DNA of 64,000 nt from contig DATCEO010000204.1 of assembly GCA_036510065.1 (NCBI GenBank), positions 1 through 64,000 on the forward strand. The letters are read 5' to 3'. The notes beneath the pieces are model-generated. The model was given only the letters and a program-made list of their open reading frames with translations, did not search any database and was not told where the DNA came from. This document shows positions 34,782 to 42,469 of the stretch, one piece after another; the first letter of the stretch is position 1, and the number at the start of each line of letters is the position of its first letter. A program made the position numbers and the translations under genes. The stretch comes from DASUBV01 sp036510065 (GTDB lineage Bacteria; Actinomycetota; Actinomycetes; Streptosporangiales; Streptosporangiaceae).

Positions 34782-35900
34782 GTGCCGGGCATCATGGTTG
34801 TCGGAATCGCCCAGCAGATCCTGTCCGTGGCCCGGCGGTTCGCGGAACGGTCGCGCGGCCTGATCCGGCGCCAGCTGATCACCAGGAACCGCAGGATCGG
34901 CCTGGTCCTCGCGCTAGCGGTCGTCGGCATCGGCGTGGCCGCCGCCCAGGAGACGGCGGAGTGGCTCTCGTCGGGAGTGCTGATCCTGCCGATCCTGGCG
35001 GGCGCCCTGCTGCTGTGGCCCCGCGCGCTCAGGATCCTGTTCTGCCTGGTCGCAGTGGTGCTGGCCTACGACTGGTGGGCCGGGCAGGTAAGGCCCGGAC
35101 CAGGAATCATCGCCACCATTGCGATAACGGCGCTGTTCGCTGATGTCCTGGCCAGGACCCGGGCCAAGCTCGGGGTTCAGGGGCTGCGCGGCGATCAGAT
35201 GCTCATCGAGCTGCGGGACCGGATCCGGGTCCAGAGTCGGCTGCCCGCCCTGCCCGACGGATGGCACTCCATCTCGGTGCTGCGGCCCGCGGGCGGTGCT
35301 TCCTTCGGCGGTGACTTCCTGGTGTCGGCCTGCGACGGCAAGAGCCTGGAGGCCGCCCTGGTCGATGTGGCCGGGAAGGGCATCGACGCGGGCACCCGGG
35401 CGCTGCTGCTGTCCGGGGCCTTCGGCGGACTGCTCGGCTCCGTTCCGCCCGGCGAGTTCCTGGTTGCCTGCAATGCCTACCTGCGCCGCGGCAGCCCGGC
35501 CGAGGGCTTTGTCACCGCGGTGCACATCGCCGTGGACCTCGCAACCGGGGAGTATGTCGTCTCCTCGGCCGGGCATCCGCCGGCCGCGCACTTCGAGGCG
35601 GGCAGCGGCCGGTGGCGGCTGACCAGCGCCCGCGGGATCGTGCTCGGCGTCGTCCCGGATCTGCGCAGCGTGCCCGCTCGCGGCGCCCTGCGACCCGGCG
35701 ATGCGCTGATGCTCTATACCGACGGGCTGGTCGAGGTGCCGGGCCGGGACATCGACGCCGGGATTGACCGCCTGCTCGGAGAGGCGGATCACCTCATCGC
35801 GGGGGGGTTCGGGCCGGGGGCGGCGCGGCTCGTGCAGACCATGCAGGCCGGGCGGGCCAGCTCCGATGACTGCGCGCTGGTGCTGATCTGGCGGTCATGA
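34782..35900 (+). CDS. Membrane-bound SpoIIE/PP2C-type serine phosphatase
   Basis: 372 residues. Three or so membrane helices lie within residues 40-125 (IGLVLALAVVGIGVAAA, GVLILPILAGALLLWP, ILFCLVAVVLAYDWW, GIIATIAITALFADVL). A PP2C catalytic domain follows: metal ligands in SFGGDFLVSACDG near 181 and VDVAGKGIDAG near 200, then SSAGHPPAAHFE near 265, YTDGLVE near 315 and SSDDCALVLIW at the end. It has no PAS, GAF or HATPase module, so it probably dephosphorylates an anti-anti-sigma factor on a signal reaching the membrane domain. Its stop lies six bases from that of convergent cvnD. Confidence 0.9.
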   Translation: MPGIMVVGIAQQILSVARRFAERSRGLIRRQLITRNRRIGLVLALAVVGIGVAAAQETAEWLSSGVLILPILAGALLLWPRALRILFCLVAVVLAYDWWAGQVRPGPGIIATIAITALFADVLARTRAKLGVQGLRGDQMLIELRDRIRVQSRLPALPDGWHSISVLRPAGGASFGGDFLVSACDGKSLEAALVDVAGKGIDAGTRALLLSGAFGGLLGSVPPGEFLVACNAYLRRGSPAEGFVTAVHIAVDLATGEYVVSSAGHPPAAHFEAGSGRWRLTSARGIVLGVVPDLRSVPARGALRPGDALMLYTDGLVEVPGRDIDAGIDRLLGEADHLIAGGFGPGAARLVQTMQAGRASSDDCALVLIWRS

Positions 35901-35906
35901 GCAGCC

Positions 35907-36527
35907 CTACCCGGCCGGCAGGGCCTCCGGCGACCGGCTGTGCCGCAGCAGCGCGTGCTCGGCCAGCGTGACCAGGACGTCCCGGCATGACTCACGCCGC
36001 CGCGCGTCGCAGAGCACCACCGGGCTGTTAGTCGACAGGTCGAGGGCGCGGCGAACCGAGTCCAGCGGGTAGCGCCGGACGCCGTCGAAGCAGTTGACGG
36101 CCACGACGAACGGCATGTCGTGGCGCTCGAAGTAGTCCACCGAGGGAAAGCAGTCGGCCAGCCGGCGCGTGTCGGCCATGACGACCGCGCCGAGCGCGCC
36201 GTAGGCGAGCTCATCCCACATGAACCAGAACCGCTGCTGGCCCGGCGTGCCGAACAGGTAGACGACCAGGTCCTGGCGGATGGTGATCCGCCCGAAATCC
36301 ATGGCCACCGTGGTGGTGGACTTCTGCTCCACGCCGTCGAGCGAGTCGACAGACTCGCCGCGCTCGCTCAGGACCTCCTCGGTTCGCAGCGGACGGATCT
36401 CACTGACCGAGCTGACCAGCGTGGTCTTCCCGGCCCCGAACCCGCCGGCGATCAGGATCTTGATCGTGAACGGGATATCCGCCGCCGGCAGGGCTGGCTC
36501 ATATCCGTCGTAGGCCATCGGCGACAT
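35907..36527 (-). CDS. cvnD: Conservon small GTPase
   Basis: 206 residues, a Ras/MglA-like GTPase. Walker A GGFGAGKTTLVSS near residues 28-40; switch II region VYLFGTPGQQRFWFMWDELA near 88-107, with DxxG reduced to F-GTPG; NCFDG in place of NKxD near 144. These are standard conservon GTPase departures. The gene overlaps cvnC by 29 bases and completes the order cvnA-B-C-D on the minus strand. In characterised conservons the GTPase works with the roadblock and DUF742 proteins downstream of the membrane kinase-like protein. Confidence 0.93.
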   Translation of the reverse strand: MSPMAYDGYEPALPAADIPFTIKILIAGGFGAGKTTLVSSVSEIRPLRTEEVLSERGESVDSLDGVEQKSTTTVAMDFGRITIRQDLVVYLFGTPGQQRFWFMWDELAYGALGAVVMADTRRLADCFPSVDYFERHDMPFVVAVNCFDGVRRYPLDSVRRALDLSTNSPVVLCDARRRESCRDVLVTLAEHALLRHSRSPEALPAG

Positions 36528-36882
36528 CCTTGAGGATCTTGGGGTCGGTCAGCCCGACGGGCGCCGGCCGGTGAATGGTGACAAGACCGCGCTCGCGCAG
36601 GTCGGAGATCAGGATCCGGACTACTCCCAGCGGCAGGTCCAGGTCCGCGGCCAGGTCGGCCGTGGGTCTCGGGACCCGGCAGAGGCCGAGCATGAGCAGC
36701 TGCTCGTGCTCCAGTTGGGACAGGTCGACCGAAGTTCCGCGAACGGCGCAGACCAGGGCCAGCAGGTCAACTTTCTCGCCGGTCGGACGGGTCCGGCCGC
36801 CGGTCAGCGCGTACGGCCGCACGACTGGTCCGGCGTCCTGGTCGACCCACTGTTCGCCGGGATGGTCGTCAGACGGGAACAC
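36499..36882 (-). CDS. cvnC: Conservon DUF742 protein
   Basis: 127 residues. VRPYALTGGRTRPTGEKVDLLALV near residues 21-44 is the DUF742 hallmark, followed by a winged-helix-like part (EHEQLLMLGLCRVPRPTADLAADLDLPLGVVRILISDLRERGLVTIHRP) and a C-terminal PKILKDVADGLRRI. Its stop overlaps cvnD and its start lies six bases after the cvnB stop, indicating tight co-translation. Confidence 0.93.
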   Translation of the reverse strand: MFPSDDHPGEQWVDQDAGPVVRPYALTGGRTRPTGEKVDLLALVCAVRGTSVDLSQLEHEQLLMLGLCRVPRPTADLAADLDLPLGVVRILISDLRERGLVTIHRPAPVGLTDPKILKDVADGLRRI

Positions 36883-36888
36883 CGCCGA

Positions 36889-37299
36889 TCACACTGCCTC
36901 GGCGGAGGACGATACCGGCCGGGGGCTGACGCCCATGTGCTCGCCCACTCGCTTGACCAGGACCGTCATCTCATAGGCCACCAGCCCCGCGTCCACGTTG
37001 GCCCCCGCCAGGACCGCCAGGCAGCTGCCCTCGCCCGCCGCGGTGACGAACAGGAACGCGTTCTCCATCTCGATAACGGACTGCCGGACGGCGCCGCCGC
37101 CGAAATGCTGGCCAGCTCCCCTGGCCAGGCTCTGAAAACCGGCCGCGACGGCGGACAGGTATTCCGCGTCCTCGCGGGTCAGCCCGGCCGATGAGCCGAT
37201 GGCCAGGCCGTCCCGGGACAGGATCACTGCCTTGTCGATGTGCGTGACCCGCGTGACGAGGTCGTCAAGGAGCCAGTCCAGTTGCCCACCGTGACTCAT
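36889..37299 (-). CDS. cvnB: Conservon roadblock/LC7 protein
   Basis: 136 residues of roadblock fold: LDWLLDDLVTRVTHIDKAVILSRDGLAIGSS near 8-38, AEYLSAVAAGFQSLARGAGQHFGGG near 46-70, and AFLFVTAAGEGSCLAVLAGANVDAGLVAYEMTVLVKRV near 82-119. Roadblock proteins act as regulatory partners of the small GTPase. ATG 37299 is chosen for its RBS GGGGAGA; a longer frame to 37320 lacks one. Second gene of the conservon. Confidence 0.93.
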   Translation of the reverse strand: MSHGGQLDWLLDDLVTRVTHIDKAVILSRDGLAIGSSAGLTREDAEYLSAVAAGFQSLARGAGQHFGGGAVRQSVIEMENAFLFVTAAGEGSCLAVLAGANVDAGLVAYEMTVLVKRVGEHMGVSPRPVSSSAEAV

Positions 37300-37334
37300 A
37301 TTCGGTCTCCCCTGCCGCATGCGGCTGTTGGTCG

Positions 37335-39923
37335 TTACTGCCCGGCTCCGTCGGTGGCGCCGTTGCCCTGGGGCGCGGCGCCTGGGTCGGGCGGCAGGTC
37401 GGGATCGCTGGACCTACCGAGCTCCCAGCCGCGCTGCAGCGCGGCCATCGTGTTCCTGGCGGCTTCCGGGGAGGCCTGCCGGGGCTCGGGAGCCGGCCGG
37501 TCGGCCGGCTTTCTCGTGTCGCGCAGCTGCGGCGCGAGGCTCGCCTGGCGGACCCGGACCGGCAGCTCAAGCTCACCGAGATCGCCTACGTCCCCCAGGT
37601 CATCCAGCTCATTCAGGGCCCTCAGTTCCGCGGTGGCGCCGCCCGAGTCGAGGCCGTCGGCGTCCAGCGCCCTGTCCGGCCCGGAAAACACCGGCTGGGC
37701 CCAGGGCAGCTGGCTGCCGGGCCAGCCGTCCTCGCGGCCGGGCAGGGCCGTGACCGGGGCCAGGCCGCCCGGCGCCGCCTCAGCCTCGGCGGGCTCCGGC
37801 GGCTCAGCGGGCGGCAGGGCCGTGCCGGTCGATCGCGGCGCCGGGCTCCAGAAGGAGCCCGGCCCGGCGCCCGGCGGGCTGCCATTGTCGCGCGGCCCGC
37901 CGCCGTTGCCGTTGCCGCCGCCGTTGCCGCCGTGGCCTTCGGCGAGCGCGGCAGGCCGGCCGTTCTGGGGCAGCCCGCGTCCCTCCAGGCCGATGGAGCG
38001 GACCTGCTCGTAGGCGCCTTCCTCGACGACCAGGCTCGTGGGGATGATCACGATGGCCGACGTGCCGCCGAATGCCGACGGACGCAGGGTTATCTTGATG
38101 TCGTGCCGTGCGGCCAGGCGCCCGGCGATGAACAGCCCCAGCCGGTCGCTGCCGGACAGGTCAAACACCGGAGGGCTGGACAGGTTGCGATTGATCTCAG
38201 CCATCCGCTCCTCGGTAATGCCGAGCCCGCGGTCCTCCACCTCGACCGCGAAGCCGCGGCCCACGATGTCGCCCTGGATCCGCACCGGAGTGTTCGGCGG
38301 GGAGAACACCGTCGCGTTCTCGGCCAGCTCGGCGATCAGGTGGATGACGTCGGCCACGGCCGGGCCGGCCAGCGCGGCCTTGCTCCGCACCTCGACGCGG
38401 ATCCTGGTGTAGTCCTCTACCTCGGCCACCGCGGCCCGCAGCACGTCCAGCATCGGTACCGGCTGCCGCCAGGCCCGGCCGGGCGATTCGCCGGACAAGA
38501 TGATCAGGCCCTCGGCGTGCCGGCGCATGCGGGTGGTGAGGTGGTCGATGCGGAACAGGTCCTCGAGTTCCTCGGGCTCGCTGGCCCGGCGCTCCATGCC
38601 GTCGAGCAGCCGCAGCTGACGGTGCAGCAGGACCTGGCTGCGCCGGGCCAGGTTGCGGAAGACGTCGCTGACGCCGCGGCGCAGGTTGGCCTCGTCGACG
38701 GCCGCCTCGATGGCGGTCCGCTGCACGATATTGAACGCCTGCCGGACCTGATCGATCTCGTCCGCGCTGGACTCGACCGGGGGCGACTCGGCGGCGACAT
38801 CGACAGTCTGGCCATCACGGAGCCGCTTCATGACGTCCGGCAGCCGGTCGTTAGCCAGCTCCAGGGCCGACTGCCGCAGCTCGCGCAGCTGGCGCAGCAG
38901 GCCGCGGCCGATGATCACCGAGAACAGCACCGACAAGATGATCGCGAGCAGGCCCAGGCCGCCGGCCACGATGAGCCCGATCAGCGACGTCTGCGCCGAG
39001 GACTTCACCTGGGCCACCAGCGCGACCGTGCCCTGGTTGAGCATCTTGGTCAGGCCGTTGCCGTACCCGGTCACGGCGCTGGCCCAGGACTGCAGCGGGA
39101 CCTGCGGGACGCCGCGGCGAGCCGGCGTCCGGGTGATCGTGTTCTCGAGCTGGGCCAGGGTGTCCGCGGTGCTCGGGCTGACGTACTTGGAGTAGAGGCC
39201 GCGGGAGGTGGCGTCCAGCTGGGGCAGCGCCTCGGCGATCAGGAACCGGCGCAGCCCGACCAGCTGGGCGAACTGCGTCCGGTCGGCCGGGGGAAATGAT
39301 CCGGTGGCCGCGTCGCCGGCGTACAGGTCGCTCTCCTGCAGCAGGAGCTGGCCCGCCTCGTCCATGTTCGTCTGCTGGAGCGCGGTAGTGACGACCGACT
39401 CGCTGATGCCCGTCTTCTGGATCGCCTGGTAGATCACCCGGTAGCCGTCATGCACCAGGGCGCTGTACTCGCTGACCGCCGTCTGCCGGGTGATGCCGTT
39501 CGACGCGACGTTGGCCCGCAGGCCGACCAGGCCGGGAAAGCTCCTGGTGGCGTTGATGAGCGTGGCGGCCATGGCCTTCTCCAGCGGCGATGCGTTGGCC
39601 GCGATGGGGCCGGACATGCTGACGCCCTCGAACTTCTTGAGCGCGGCGCTGGTGCGGGCCTGCTGCCGGTTGTAGTCGCTGAGCGCCTGACTGGTCGGGC
39701 TGACGAGATAAGTGACGGCGAGGCTGCGCTCGGCGTCGAGCTGCTTCATCAGGTTGCTGGTCGGCGTGATCGTCACGTTAGCGACCGTCCCGGCGCGGAC
39801 GAGCCGGACCGCGCTGCGGACCGCCCCGGTCGTGGCGTAGGAGTAGACGCCGATCAGCGAGACGAGGGGGACCAGGACGAGCAGGAGGACCCGAAAGCGG
39901 ATGGACTTGTGACGCAACCCCAT
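37335..39923 (-). CDS. cvnA: Conservon sensor histidine kinase-like membrane protein
   Basis: 862 residues. N-terminal helix (VLLLVLVPLVSLIGVYSYA, 12-30); an extracellular nitrate-sensing (NIT)-type helical domain to about 300; a second helix (LIGLIVAGGLGLLAIILSVLFSV) near 310-332; a HAMP-like linker to ~400; and a GHKL ATPase at ~500-640 with N-box HLIAELAENATVFSPP, G1 EDRGLGI and GLFIAGRLAARHDIKI. The last ~200 residues are glycine/proline/acidic-rich with no domain. It should sense an external cue and signal to the roadblock/DUF742/GTPase set. The promoter is in the 660-base gap shared with the hopanoid operon. Confidence 0.93.
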   Translation of the reverse strand: MGLRHKSIRFRVLLLVLVPLVSLIGVYSYATTGAVRSAVRLVRAGTVANVTITPTSNLMKQLDAERSLAVTYLVSPTSQALSDYNRQQARTSAALKKFEGVSMSGPIAANASPLEKAMAATLINATRSFPGLVGLRANVASNGITRQTAVSEYSALVHDGYRVIYQAIQKTGISESVVTTALQQTNMDEAGQLLLQESDLYAGDAATGSFPPADRTQFAQLVGLRRFLIAEALPQLDATSRGLYSKYVSPSTADTLAQLENTITRTPARRGVPQVPLQSWASAVTGYGNGLTKMLNQGTVALVAQVKSSAQTSLIGLIVAGGLGLLAIILSVLFSVIIGRGLLRQLRELRQSALELANDRLPDVMKRLRDGQTVDVAAESPPVESSADEIDQVRQAFNIVQRTAIEAAVDEANLRRGVSDVFRNLARRSQVLLHRQLRLLDGMERRASEPEELEDLFRIDHLTTRMRRHAEGLIILSGESPGRAWRQPVPMLDVLRAAVAEVEDYTRIRVEVRSKAALAGPAVADVIHLIAELAENATVFSPPNTPVRIQGDIVGRGFAVEVEDRGLGITEERMAEINRNLSSPPVFDLSGSDRLGLFIAGRLAARHDIKITLRPSAFGGTSAIVIIPTSLVVEEGAYEQVRSIGLEGRGLPQNGRPAALAEGHGGNGGGNGNGGGPRDNGSPPGAGPGSFWSPAPRSTGTALPPAEPPEPAEAEAAPGGLAPVTALPGREDGWPGSQLPWAQPVFSGPDRALDADGLDSGGATAELRALNELDDLGDVGDLGELELPVRVRQASLAPQLRDTRKPADRPAPEPRQASPEAARNTMAALQRGWELGRSSDPDLPPDPGAAPQGNGATDGAGQ

Positions 39924-40361
39924 GGCTGTAGCCCCGGTGTGAGAAGTGGGTAACGAATCCCTATGTGACAGGTAGGTCTTGCGAAGATTTCGTAGCTTAA
40001 CATCCTATTAATGTGCGCCGGGGGAAAGTGTCTGGATTATTACGAACCTTTCTCAGGCGGTTAGGGCGGCCTGGTGGGCACCGTTTGCCGGCAATAGCCG
40101 AAAGGCAAAGGATCATGAACTCGGTGGATGGTAAGTTTCATGATATTTCCATATATCGCGCCCTCTGCCGGACTCCTGAGGTCAGCCGTCGTGCTGCCCG
40201 CTGGCGGACGGGCCGCAAGGCGGCCCGGTCGCGGCGGATGCCGCGGCGCGCCCTGCGGGCGCGGCGCCGACTCCCCGGGTGGCGACAGGCCCGTCCCGGC
40301 GTGGCCGCTCGCCAGCCGGCCGGCCCGCGCCCGGCCCAGCCGGAGCGCGGCGGAGATGACA

Positions 40362-40371
40362 CTGACGTCAG
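40362..40371. promoter_or_regulatory. Palindrome CTGACGTCAG upstream of the hopanoid operon
   Basis: A perfect 10-bp palindrome with core TGACGTCA lies 213 bases before hpnC, followed by the AT-rich ATTAAATTTG. It shares ACGTCA with the two direct boxes at 40501-40523, suggesting one regulator binds several sites. Confidence 0.35.
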
Positions 40372-40500
40372 CATTAAATTTGACGCGGCCGGATTTGCCA
40401 ATCAGCTATGCAGTCGTGCACGTTGCCTGCGGAGCTACCATAATGGGTCCGGCCGTCGGCCCAGCGCGGCCCGGCAGTTCCCTGCGTCAACGCGACCTGG

Positions 40501-40523
40501 ACGTCATCTGACGCTCACGTCAT
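40501..40523 (+). promoter_or_regulatory. Direct ACGTCAT boxes in the hopanoid promoter region
   Basis: ACGTCAT occurs at 40501-40507 and 40517-40523, a 16-base period, immediately upstream of the weak -35-like TTGCCT. Related GCGTCAA and TGACGCTC words lie beside them. Candidate activator or repressor sites for hpnC. Confidence 0.4.
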
Positions 40524-40583
40524 TATTTGCCTTCAAAACCAAACTGTGCGGAAATAGGGGCCGTGGCGCGCGACGGTACGCGA

Positions 40584-41447
40584 ATGAGCGAGGAGTTCCT
40601 CTGGGCAGGGCAGGATGACGCTGCCCGCAGCGACGCGATGATGACGCGTTCTACCAGGGAGAACTTCCCCGTCGCGCTGCGCCTGCTACCGGCCCCCCGG
40701 CGCCGCCACCTGATGGCGGTTTACGGCTTCGCCCGCATAACTGACGACATCGGGGATGAGGCGCCGCCAGCCGAGCGGCCGCGCATGCTCGACGAGCTAG
40801 AGGCGGATCTGCTCCGGATTAATGGAGGCCAGCCGCAGCTTCCGGTGATTCGCGCGCTCGCCCCTACCGTGCGAGATCTGGGCGTCCCGATGCAGCCCTT
40901 TCTTGATCTCATCGCCGCTAATCGGCAGGACCAGATTGTCGTCCGGTACCAGACGTTCGACGAGCTGCTCGGGTACTGCAAGCTCTCGGCCAACCCGGTC
41001 GGGCGGATCGTGCTGTATGTCTTCGGTGCTTACTCGCAGCCGCGGGCGGAGCTTTCCGACCGGGTCTGCACCGCCCTGCAGCTGGCCGAGCACTGGCAGG
41101 ACGTGGCTGAGGACCACCGGGCCGGCCGTACCTACCTCCCGGCCGAGGACCTGGAGCGGTTCGGGGTGAGCGTGGGCGACCTGGCCGCCACGGCCGCGAC
41201 GGCCGCGTTCAAGGACCTGATGGCGTTCGAGGCGGAGCGGGCCCGGCGGATGCTGGACGACGGCGCGCCGCTGGTGGGGACGCTGCGGGGCACGGCGCGG
41301 CTGGCCGTTGCCGGCTACGTGGCGGGCGGCCGGGCGGCGCTGGCCTCCATCGCGGCGGCCGGCTATGACGTTCTGGCGGCTCAGGCCGTGCCAGCCAAGC
41401 GCAGGCTGGCGGCCGAGCTGCTCACCGCGGTGGTGACCGGGCGATGA
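40584..41447 (+). CDS. hpnC: Presqualene diphosphate-derived hydroxysqualene synthase HpnC
   Basis: About 287 residues of the squalene/phytoene synthase family. The opening STRENFPVALRLLPAPRRRHLMAVYGFARITDDIGDE (residues ~20-55) includes the first Asp-rich motif DDIGD. YCKLSANPVGRIVLYVFG and LQLAEHWQDVAEDHRAGRTYLPAEDL near 130-195 include the second, QDVAED. HpnC converts presqualene diphosphate to hydroxysqualene in the three-enzyme hopanoid route to squalene. ATG 40584 is chosen; ATG 40638 is also in frame, and the open frame upstream has no RBS. Its stop overlaps hpnD by four bases. Confidence 0.92.
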   Translation: MSEEFLWAGQDDAARSDAMMTRSTRENFPVALRLLPAPRRRHLMAVYGFARITDDIGDEAPPAERPRMLDELEADLLRINGGQPQLPVIRALAPTVRDLGVPMQPFLDLIAANRQDQIVVRYQTFDELLGYCKLSANPVGRIVLYVFGAYSQPRAELSDRVCTALQLAEHWQDVAEDHRAGRTYLPAEDLERFGVSVGDLAATAATAAFKDLMAFEAERARRMLDDGAPLVGTLRGTARLAVAGYVAGGRAALASIAAAGYDVLAAQAVPAKRRLAAELLTAVVTGR

Positions 41448-42469
41448 GCACCGTGGCCCCGGCCTCGCCCGACGTGCTCGCGGCCTACCAGCACTGCCAG
41501 CAGGTCACCAGCACGCAGGCCCGCAACTTCTCGTATGGCATCGCCCTGCTGCCGCGAGACAGGCGGCGCGCGCTGTCGGCGGTCTATGCCCTCGCCCGCC
41601 GGATCGACGACATCGGCGACGGCGACCTTCCGGCGGCGGACAAGCTGGCCGCGCTCGAGCAGGCCCGGGCCCAGGTAACGGAGCTGGCCGCCGGGCCGGC
41701 CGCGCCGCCCGCTGATCCTGTGCTGCTCGCGCTGGCCGATGCGGCGAGCCGGTTCGCCATCCCGGTAGCGGCGTTCGCGGAGCTGATCGACGGCTGCGAG
41801 GCCGACGTGCGCGGTACGACCTACACGACCTTTGCCGAGCTCGAGCACTACTGCCGGTGCGTGGCGGGCTCGATCGGCCGGCTGTCGCTGGGCGTATTCG
41901 GGTCCGCCGACCCGGCTGCGGCCGGGCCGCTCGCGGATGCGCTCGGGGTGGCGCTGCAGCTGACCAACATCCTGCGCGATATCCGCGAGGACCTCGGTAA
42001 CGGCCGGGTCTACCTGCCGGCGGAGGACCTCGCGCGGTTTGGCTGCACGCTGACCCCGGGCCAGGACCCGCAGGCGGGCGACACCGGCGGCCTGGAACGG
42101 CTGGTCCGCTTCGAGGCCCAGCGAGCCCGCGACTGGTACGCCACCGGCCTGCGGCTGATGCCGATGCTGGACTGGCGCAGCGCCGCGTCGGCCGGGGCGA
42201 TGGCCGGCATCTACCTCCGGCTGCTCGATCACATTTCGGCCACGCCCGCCGTGGTGCTGCAGCGACGGATGTCCCTGCCGGCTAAGGAGAAGATCATGGT
42301 CGCGGTGCGGTCGCTAGCCGGCCTGACGCCTCGCCCGGCTGCGGGCGGCCGCTTCGCCAGCGCGAAGGTGGCTTCGGCCAGTGACGCGGTCACTGCGGGC
42401 GGTCAGGAGCCTTCCGAGGAAGAGGGCCCGGCGGGCAGCGAGCGGCCGGTTACGGGGGGGAACCCGTGA
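41444..42469 (+). CDS. hpnD: Presqualene diphosphate synthase HpnD
   Basis: 341 residues, squalene/phytoene synthase fold. First Asp motif in ALARRIDDIGDGD near residues 50-62; second in TNILRDIREDLGNGRVYLPAEDLARFG near 174-200 (DxxED). FSYGIALLPRDRRRALSAVYAL opens the catalytic domain near 28. It condenses two farnesyl diphosphates to presqualene diphosphate, the step before HpnC. The last ~50 residues are a loose Gly/Ala/Glu tail. Overlaps both neighbours by ATGA-type junctions. Confidence 0.93.
   Translation: MSTVAPASPDVLAAYQHCQQVTSTQARNFSYGIALLPRDRRRALSAVYALARRIDDIGDGDLPAADKLAALEQARAQVTELAAGPAAPPADPVLLALADAASRFAIPVAAFAELIDGCEADVRGTTYTTFAELEHYCRCVAGSIGRLSLGVFGSADPAAAGPLADALGVALQLTNILRDIREDLGNGRVYLPAEDLARFGCTLTPGQDPQAGDTGGLERLVRFEAQRARDWYATGLRLMPMLDWRSAASAGAMAGIYLRLLDHISATPAVVLQRRMSLPAKEKIMVAVRSLAGLTPRPAAGGRFASAKVASASDAVTAGGQEPSEEEGPAGSERPVTGGNP

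Larger units (their letters stand above)
39924..40583. other. Divergent regulatory region between the conservon and the hopanoid operon
   Basis: 660 bases with no supported gene. The left part (39950-40015) is AT-rich and probably carries the cvnA promoter. The middle is arginine-rich GC DNA; plus-strand frames there have no family signal. The right part (40360-40560) is AT-rich again and holds ACGTCA boxes and a possible hpnC promoter (TTGCCT at 40526, GAAATA about 18 bases on, both weak). Confidence 0.5.

Noticed and set aside
36571..37194. 207-residue frame antisense to cvnC and cvnB
   Set aside because: Shadow of two well-supported conservon genes.
40013..40618. 201-residue plus-strand frame in the conservon-hopanoid gap
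   Set aside because: Arginine/alanine-rich middle, AT-rich ends and no domain; it runs into hpnC in another frame.
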